From assembly GCA_934667465.1 (NCBI GenBank), contig CAKUMG010000512.1, positions 1 to 5,245 of the forward strand: DNA of 5,245 nucleotides. The letters run 5' to 3'. The first letter of the stretch is position 1. Every line of letters starts with the position of its first letter. This document shows positions 1 through 5,245 of the stretch, in pieces. Both the position numbers and the translations under genes were made by a program. The DNA comes from an uncultured Actinoplanes sp. (GTDB taxonomy: Bacteria; Actinomycetota; Actinomycetes; Mycobacteriales; Micromonosporaceae). The notes under the pieces are model-generated. The model searched no databases. It saw only the letters and a list, made by a program, of their open reading frames with translations, and was not told where the DNA came from.

Positions 1-285
1 GTCCTGCAGCTCGCTGACGAGATGCTCCAGCCCGATGATCCGCTTGATGCCGGCCAGGTTGACGCCCTCGTCCTGGCTCAGCTTCTGGACCTCGCGCAGC
101 AGCGCCACATCGCGCTCGCTGTAGCGGCGGCCGCCGCCACCGGCCCGGCCGGGCTGGACCAGGCCGAGCCGGTCGTACTGCCGCAGGGTCTGCGGGTGCA
201 TCCCGGCGAGCTTCGCGGCGACGGAGATGATCAGGACCTTCGCGTCGGAGGCCTGCTCCACCGAGATGCTGATCTCTTCATACAT
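1..285 (-). CDS. hspR: HspR, MerR-family heat-shock repressor (N-terminal part, cut by window edge)
   Basis: This is the autoregulatory repressor of the dnaK operon. The ATG lies at 285-283, five bases after a strong Shine-Dalgarno AGGAGGT (plus positions 291-297). The 95 visible residues run to base 1 without a stop, so the C-terminal part is missing. Residues about 18-85 form a MerR-type winged helix-turn-helix: the stretch ISVAAKLAGMHPQTLRQYD (helix-turn-helix) is followed by RLGLV, a Gly-rich wing with GGGGRRYS, and the helix QDEGVNLAGIKRII, all hallmarks of HspR. In Streptomyces and Mycobacterium, HspR binds HAIR sequences and uses DnaK as co-repressor; HAIR sites are present upstream of dnaK here. 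The gene starts 40 nt after dnaJ on the same strand, so it is probably the last gene of the operon. The family assignment is secure; the missing part prevents checking the length and C-terminal tail. Confidence 0.95.
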   Translation of the reverse strand, partial: MYEEISISVEQASDAKVLIISVAAKLAGMHPQTLRQYDRLGLVQPGRAGGGGRRYSERDVALLREVQKLSQDEGVNLAGIKRIIGLEHLVSELQD

Positions 286-325
286 GTGCCACCTCCTCGA
301 CGTGCAGGTGCCCGGTCAATCCTGA

Positions 326-1531
326 TTATCCCCGGCGCAGCCGGGCTTCGATACGGCCGCGCTCCGCCGTCGGCGTGAGCTTGGCGAACTGCTCGAGCGC
401 GTCGCGGGCCTCGCCCGAGACCCCGGACGGGACCTGGACCTCGAGCGTGACCAGCAGGTCGCCGGCCTGGCCGTCGCGCCGCTGCACGCCCTTGCCCCGG
501 GCCCGCAGCGTCCGCCCGCTGGGCGTGCCCGGGGGCACCCGCAGCGTCACCGGGCTGTCCAGCGTGGGCACCCGCAGGTCGGTGCCGAGGACCGCCTCCG
601 CGAAGGAGATCGGCACGGTCAGCGTGATGTCGTCGCCGGTGCGGCCGAACAGGTCGTCGGGGCGCACCCGGACCTGCACATACAGGTCGCCGGCCGGACC
701 GCCCTTCTCCCCGGGCTCACCGCGCCCGCTGAGCCGGATCCGCTGCCCGTCGGCGACGCCGGCCGGGAACCGGACGTTGATCGTGCGGTTCTTGGTGACC
801 CCGCCCGTGCCCCGGCACTCCGGGCACTTCTCGTCCACGATGTTGCCCGCGCCCTGGCACTCCCGGCAGGGCTCGGAGAAGCTGAACGACCCCTGATTGC
901 GGGAGATCAGCCCGGATCCGTGGCACTGCGGGCAGGTCCGCGGCTGGGTGCCGGGCTTGGCCCCGTTGCCGTGGCAGGTGTCGCAGACGCCCGGCGAGCG
1001 CAGCGTCAGCGGCAGGGTCGTGCCCTGGACGGCGTGCGCGAAGTCGAGCGTGACCTCGGCCTCGACGTCCCGGCCGCGCTGCGGGCCACGCCGGCCCGCT
1101 GCCCCGCCGGCACCGCCGCCGGAGAAGATGGAGCTGAAGATGTCGGAGAACCCGGCGCCGCCGAACCGGCGGTCACCCGCTCCCCCGGCACCCGCCGCGC
1201 CCGCGCCGGCACCGCTGAAGCCGCCGAACAGGTCGGACGGGTCGAACTGCGATCCGCTGCCCCCGGCCCGGGCGCCCCGGCGGAACGCGCCGGAGCCGAA
1301 CAGGGAGCGCATCTCGTCGTACTCTTTGCGCTTCCGGTCGTCCGAGAGCACGTCGTAGGCCTCGGACGCGGCCTTGAACCGGTCCTCGGCCTCGGTATTG
1401 CCGGGGTTGTGGTCCGGGTGGTTCTCCCGGGCCAGCTTCCGATACGCCTTCTTGATCTCGTCGGTGGAGGCGGACTTGCCCACCCCGAGAACGGCGTAGA
1501 AGTCCTTCTCCAGCCAGTCCTTCGAACTCAT
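326..1531 (-). CDS. dnaJ: Chaperone DnaJ, type I Hsp40 (DnaJ1 type)
   Basis: This is the cytoplasmic co-chaperone that hands unfolded clients to DnaK and stimulates its ATPase. It has 401 aa, normal for a full-length type I DnaJ. The J domain is at about residues 10-75 with the catalytic HPD at 38-40. A Gly/Ala/Phe-rich linker covers about 79-150, including the DLFGGF and FSDIFSSIF segments. Four CxxCxGxG zinc motifs start at Cys183, Cys200, Cys222 and Cys236 and all eight cysteines are present. The C-terminal substrate-binding and dimerisation domains follow from about 250. The ATG at 1531 was chosen because AGGAGGT lies seven bases before it; an upstream GTG at 1540 overlaps this ribosome site. 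The [17 protein letters not shown] opening and position after grpE fit the operon-borne DnaJ1 of actinomycetes, which usually also have a second DnaJ elsewhere, next to hrcA. The 127-nt gap before it carries two hairpins. It ends in TAA. Confidence 0.97.
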   Translation of the reverse strand: MSSKDWLEKDFYAVLGVGKSASTDEIKKAYRKLARENHPDHNPGNTEAEDRFKAASEAYDVLSDDRKRKEYDEMRSLFGSGAFRRGARAGGSGSQFDPSDLFGGFSGAGAGAAGAGGAGDRRFGGAGFSDIFSSIFSGGGAGGAAGRRGPQRGRDVEAEVTLDFAHAVQGTTLPLTLRSPGVCDTCHGNGAKPGTQPRTCPQCHGSGLISRNQGSFSFSEPCRECQGAGNIVDEKCPECRGTGGVTKNRTINVRFPAGVADGQRIRLSGRGEPGEKGGPAGDLYVQVRVRPDDLFGRTGDDITLTVPISFAEAVLGTDLRVPTLDSPVTLRVPPGTPSGRTLRARGKGVQRRDGQAGDLLVTLEVQVPSGVSGEARDALEQFAKLTPTAERGRIEARLRRG

Positions 1532-1538
1532 GCAGTCC

Positions 1539-1545
1539 ACCTCCT
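1539..1545 (-). promoter_or_regulatory. dnaJ ribosome binding site
   Basis: AGGAGGT on the minus strand, seven bases before the ATG at 1531. It decides the start: the in-frame GTG at 1540-1538 overlaps this site and has no site of its own. An identical core precedes hspR (291-297), so the two distal genes have stronger ribosome sites than dnaK and grpE. Confidence 0.85.
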
Positions 1546-1561
1546 CACCGAACGCCGCCCG

Positions 1562-1594
1562 CCGTGACCGCGGCGGCCGGCGCCGGGGTCACGG
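1562..1594 (-). other. Imperfect inverted repeat (hairpin II) upstream of dnaJ
   Basis: The arms CCGTGACC (1562-1569) and GGTCACGG (1587-1594) are perfect complements. After one G-G mismatch (1570/1586), five more pairs (1571-1575 with 1581-1585) leave a five-base loop. The RNA would form a 13-pair stem with a single internal mismatch, ending 16 bases before the dnaJ ribosome binding site. There is no U tract after it, so a classical intrinsic terminator is not indicated. A role in mRNA stability, attenuation or ribosome access is inference. Confidence 0.6.
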
Positions 1595-1620
1595 GGGAAG
1601 CGGTTCACTCGCATGCCGGT

Positions 1621-1650
1621 CGTCCCGCCCGCCGGCCGGCGGGCGGGACG
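1621..1650 (-). terminator. Perfect 30-bp palindrome (hairpin I) just after grpE: attenuator, processing or stabilising hairpin
   Basis: CGTCCCGCCCGCCGG (1621-1635) is followed at once by its exact reverse complement (1636-1650). As RNA it would fold into a stem of about 13 G/C-rich pairs with a four-base loop. On the minus strand it begins eight bases after the grpE stop codon. No T tract follows on either side, which is common for terminators in actinomycetes but also leaves other roles open. Because dnaJ and hspR lie downstream and no clear second promoter is visible in the gap, partial termination or 3'-end protection of the dnaK-grpE message is more likely than full termination. The palindrome is seen directly; the function is inferred. 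Confidence 0.5.
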
Positions 1651-1658
1651 CGTGTCGG

Positions 1659-2296
1659 TCACTCGGGGTCGGCGACCGCGACCATCGCGGGCCGCAGCAG
1701 CCGCTCGCCCAGCTGGTAACCGCGGCGCATCACGTCGATGCACGCGGTCTCCGTGACGTCGGGCGACGTCAGGTGGGCGACCGCCTCGTGCCGGGTCGGG
1801 TCGAACGGGTCGCCCTTCTCGCCGAAGGCGACCAGCCCGAGCTTGCCGACCATCGCCGACAGCGACTCGGCGACGGCCGCGAAGGGCCCCACCAGATCGC
1901 CGTGCTCACGGGCCCGGTCGATGTCGTCGAGCACGGGCAGGAGCGCGGTCAGCACAGCACCCGTGGTCTGCTCGGCCGCGGCACTGCGGTCCCGGTCGAC
2001 GCGCTTGCGGTAGTTGGCGTACTCCGCCGTGACCCGCTGCAGGTCGCGGGTGCGGTCCTCCAGCTCGGTCCGCAGGGCCTCGAGCTCCGCGCCGAGGCCC
2101 GGGGCCGCGGTCACCTCTTCCTCCGGCTCCTCGGCGGCGCGGTGCGCGCCGGCCTTGGGCTCCTTCGGATCCGCGGGCTCCGTGGCCTCCTCGGCTTTCT
2201 TGGTCAACGTGGTGTCACCCTTCACGTCGATCTTGCGGCGATCGCGGATGACGACGCGCTCGGTCGCCTGACCGTCGTTCTCGTCGTCCGCCCCGG

Positions 2297-2300
<4 letters not shown>
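1659..2300 (-). CDS. grpE: GrpE, nucleotide exchange factor for DnaK
   Basis: This cytoplasmic homodimeric factor releases ADP from DnaK and so resets the chaperone cycle. It has 213 aa. Residues 1-70 form an acidic, low-complexity extension, probably disordered, as is common in actinomycete GrpE. The long dimerising coiled-coil helix spans about 71-110 ([18 protein letters not shown], then [14 protein letters not shown]). The C-terminal beta-domain carries the family signature at about 162-176 ([14 protein letters not shown]) and 190-210 ([21 protein letters not shown]). The start is GTG at 2300-2298, overlapping the dnaK stop TGA by the GTGA arrangement. A GAGGA ribosome site (2310-2314) lies nine bases upstream inside the end of dnaK, so translation is probably coupled to dnaK. 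The stop is TGA at 1661-1659, eight bases before a perfect palindrome. Confidence 0.96.
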
Positions 2301-4207
<1,907 letters not shown>

Positions 4208-4212
4208 GTTCG

Positions 4213-4219
4213 CTTCCTC
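4213..4219 (-). promoter_or_regulatory. dnaK ribosome binding site
   Basis: GAGGAAG on the minus strand, five bases before the ATG at 4207. It fixes the start at [10 protein letters not shown], which agrees with the conserved N-terminus of actinomycete DnaK. Confidence 0.8.
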
Positions 4220-4248
4220 GCTTCTCAACGGCTGCAATGCTGACTTCG

Positions 4249-4280
4249 GTGGTTCTGAAGATCAGTGGTTCTGAAGATCG
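4249..4280 (-). repeat. 16-bp tandem duplication in the dnaK leader
   Basis: Two adjacent 16-bp units, 4249-4264 and 4265-4280, share GTGGTTCTGAAGATC exactly and differ only in the sixteenth base (A versus G). On the dnaK sense strand each unit reads GATCTTCAGAACCAC. The block lies between the HAIR operator and the dnaK ribosome site, 41 bases before the ATG, so it is probably in the 5' untranslated leader. Its function is unknown. Each copy contains CUUC, which could pair with GAAG of the ribosome site, but only over four bases. Confidence 0.75.
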
Positions 4281-4289
4281 GGGCCACAA

Positions 4290-4310
4290 GTTGAGTGGAC
4301 CGGACTCAAT
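4290..4310. promoter_or_regulatory. HAIR operator 1 (HspR binding site)
   Basis: TTGAGT (4291-4296), seven bases, then ACTCAA (4304-4309). This matches the HspR-associated inverted repeat consensus CTTGAGT-N7-ACTCAAG at all 12 inner positions; only the outermost base of each arm differs (G at 4290, T at 4310). It lies 83 bases upstream of the dnaK ATG, where an operator over or just after the promoter is expected. The presence of hspR as the last gene of this operon supports the call. Confidence 0.9.
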
Positions 4311-4336
4311 GATGCCACGGGATCACCAGACCGCAA
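4309..4336 (-). promoter_or_regulatory. Candidate dnaK promoter
   Basis: On the minus strand, TTGCGG (4331-4336) and CATCAT (4309-4314) are separated by 16 bases, a weak match to a vegetative sigma-70-type promoter. The position is sensible: HAIR 1 begins at the -10 box and would cover the transcription start, and HAIR 2 lies just upstream of the -35 box. The boxes themselves are poor matches, so this is an inference from position. Confidence 0.35.
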
Positions 4337-4342
4337 GTGGAA

Positions 4343-4363
4343 GTTGAGTGTGTCAGGCGCAAC
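4343..4363. promoter_or_regulatory. HAIR operator 2, degenerate
   Basis: TTGAGT (4344-4349), seven bases, then GCGCAA (4357-4362). The left arm is perfect, and the right arm keeps four of the six inner consensus bases. The 10-bp string AAGTTGAGTG is identical to that at HAIR 1, 53 bp away. Actinomycete dnaK promoters often carry more than one HAIR, so a weaker secondary HspR site is plausible. Confidence 0.6.
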
Positions 4364-4526
4364 TCTCGCGCCGAAGGTTCCTGTCCGGTCACGACGGGTG
4401 GGGTACCTGTTGTCTGCGATGCATAGATCGGGCACGCTTTACCCGTGACGACGCACGGTGACGCGGTCGGACCGTCGGCCATGCCCGCCGTGACCGACGA
4501 GCCCGCACGCAAGCCCAACGAGGAAC

Positions 4527-4530
4527 GAGG
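4527..4530 (+). promoter_or_regulatory. Likely ribosome binding site for the plus-strand gene
   Basis: The sequence GAGGAACGAGG ends at 4530, and its last GAGG lies seven bases before the in-frame GTG at 4538. The earlier in-frame starts (GTG 4445, ATG 4481, GTG 4490) have no purine-rich site at useful distance. This favours 4538, unless the gene is translated from a leaderless mRNA starting at 4445. Confidence 0.5.
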
Positions 4531-4537
4531 CACAGAC

Positions 4538-5245
4538 GTGCCCTCCCCGCACGAGGACGCGACTCCGTCGCCGGAACCGGCAGCTTCGCCGCAGCCGGAG
4601 GCAGCGCCGGAGCAGAAGGCTGCCCCGATGCCGGCCCCCGAGCCCGCGCCGGAGAAGGAGGCCGCCCCCGAGCCGGCTCCCGCTCCCGAGCCCGCCACGG
4701 ACGACGAACCCGCCGACAAGGCCCCTGCCGACGAGCCCGCGGACGAAAAGGCCCCGGCCGACGAGCCCGAGGTCGCCAAGACCCCGGACGACAAGACCCC
4801 GGACGACGAGCCGGCGGACGACGAAACCCCGGCTGACAAGACCGCGGCCGAGGCTCCGGCTGACGAAGCCCCGGCCGACAAGGCTGCCGCCGACGAGACC
4901 CCGGCCGAGAAGGCCGCGGACGACGAAACCCCGGACGACGAAACCCCGGACGACAAGGCCACGGACGACAAGGCCACGGCTGACGAGGAGCCGGACGACG
5001 AGGGCGACGCCGGGGACGAGCCGACGGAGCCCGTCGCGGGGCGGCCGGAGTGGCCGCCGGCGAACGCCTCGACCGCGGGTAACACCGTGACGACCCAGAA
5101 GCGGCCGGCCACGCTCGACGACCTGGCCCCGCTGCCCGTCGCCACGCCCAGCACGGCGTCGGTGCCCACCATGGCATCGCCCACCCGCGCCGAGAGCCCG
5201 GCCACCCGGCCCACGCCCGCCGCATCGTCCACGCCCGGCCCGGCC
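4538..5245 (+). CDS. Low-complexity Pro/Ala/Asp/Glu/Lys-rich protein of unknown function (N-terminal part, cut by window edge)
   Basis: I do not recognise this gene. The frame is open from a TAG at 4424 to the window edge, and 236 codons are visible from GTG 4538. That GTG has a GAGG ribosome site; GTG 4445, in the same frame, would add 31 residues. The visible protein has no signal peptide, hydrophobic segment or folded domain. Residues 1-54 are Pro/Ala/Glu-rich. Residues 55-164 form a strongly acidic array of degenerate pentapeptides of type (D/A)D(E/K)(T/A)P. After residue 165 comes a short less biased piece (RPEWPPANASTAGN), then a Thr/Pro/Ser/Ala-rich stretch. Such a disordered cytoplasmic N-terminus often precedes a membrane helix and an extracellular domain in actinomycete cell-envelope proteins; a D-Ala-D-Ala carboxypeptidase or another wall enzyme is one guess. 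It is divergent from dnaK and shares its control region. Third codon positions are nearly all G or C, supporting real coding. Confidence 0.7.
   Translation, partial: MPSPHEDATPSPEPAASPQPEAAPEQKAAPMPAPEPAPEKEAAPEPAPAPEPATDDEPADKAPADEPADEKAPADEPEVAKTPDDKTPDDEPADDETPADKTAAEAPADEAPADKAAADETPAEKAADDETPDDETPDDKATDDKATADEEPDDEGDAGDEPTEPVAGRPEWPPANASTAGNTVTTQKRPATLDDLAPLPVATPSTASVPTMASPTRAESPATRPTPAASSTPGPA
4700..5029 (+). repeat. Degenerate 15-bp (pentapeptide) coding repeat array
   Basis: In-frame units of 15 bases encode variants of DDETP, DDKTP, ADEAP, ADKAA and DDKAT. Most units have drifted and some are interrupted, but a core of four is exact: GACGACGAAACCCCG at 4919-4933 and again at 4934-4948, then GACGACAAGGCCACG at 4949-4963 and again at 4964-4978. 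The exact pairs indicate recent duplication by slippage or unequal exchange. The encoded segment would be disordered and highly charged. Confidence 0.8.

Larger units (their letters stand above)
4208..4537. other. Divergent intergenic control region between dnaK and the plus-strand gene
   Basis: This stretch of about 330 bp between the two chosen start codons has visibly more A/T than the flanking genes. From the dnaK side it holds the ribosome site, the 16-bp tandem repeat, HAIR 1, a candidate promoter and HAIR 2. From 4364 to 4444 I see no clear conserved element. A weak AT-richer patch around 4421-4428 (GCATAGAT) could be a -10 region for the plus-strand gene. If the plus-strand gene starts at GTG 4445, the region is shorter, about 237 bp. 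Confidence 0.6.

Noticed and set aside
331..345. Short inverted repeat CCCGGC-GCA-GCCGGG at the end of dnaJ, as a possible terminator.
   Set aside because: It has only six pairs with a three-base loop inside coding sequence, no T tract follows, and hspR starts 40 nt after dnaJ. Chance is likely in DNA of this composition.
920..1567. Plus-strand open frame opposite dnaJ.
   Set aside because: It lies antisense to the J domain and zinc motifs of dnaJ and has no recognisable domain; it is a by-product of high GC.
4223..4229. A third HAIR half-site (TCTCAAC) close to the dnaK ribosome site.
   Set aside because: No matching TTGAGT arm exists at the seven-base spacing on either side, so it is an isolated half-site.
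4306..5232. A minus-strand open frame rich in Ser, Ala and Gly opposite the plus-strand repeat gene.
   Set aside because: Its repeats mirror the Asp/Pro/Glu codon array of the plus-strand frame, and it would run through both HAIR operators. The plus frame has a ribosome site and better third-position bias.

Overview
The window is high-GC DNA with strong G/C preference at third codon positions. It carries the dnaK-grpE-dnaJ-hspR heat-shock operon in the order known from actinomycetes. The MerR-type repressor HspR, HAIR operator sequences in front of dnaK, and a DnaK lacking the roughly 24-residue insert found in the nucleotide-binding domain of E. coli DnaK all point to a filamentous or related actinobacterium. 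A Micromonosporaceae-like genus is possible, but the sequence alone does not prove it.

Layout, read along the minus strand from right to left: a control region (4208-4537) with one near-perfect HAIR operator, a second degenerate HAIR and a 16-bp tandem duplication in the probable dnaK leader; dnaK (4207-2297, 636 aa); grpE (2300-1659, 213 aa, GTG start overlapping the dnaK stop); a 127-nt gap holding two strong hairpins; dnaJ (1531-326, 401 aa, DnaJ1 type); a 40-nt gap; and hspR (285 to beyond the left edge, first 95 residues only). On the plus strand a divergent gene starts at 4538 (or at 4445) and runs off the right edge. Only its Pro/Ala/Asp/Glu/Lys-rich, repeat-built N-terminal part is visible.

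How the genes work together: DnaK is the ATP-driven Hsp70, DnaJ delivers clients and stimulates ATP hydrolysis, and GrpE exchanges the nucleotide. HspR is known in Streptomyces and Mycobacterium to repress this operon at HAIR sites with DnaK as co-repressor, so the operon encodes a feedback loop that measures free DnaK. The two hairpins between grpE and dnaJ suggest that the downstream half (dnaJ-hspR) is expressed or degraded differently from dnaK-grpE.

I see no mobile element, CRISPR array, tRNA or rRNA gene. The chaperone operon is a conserved, ordinary locus. The less explained parts are the control region, the double hairpin and the low-complexity divergent gene.
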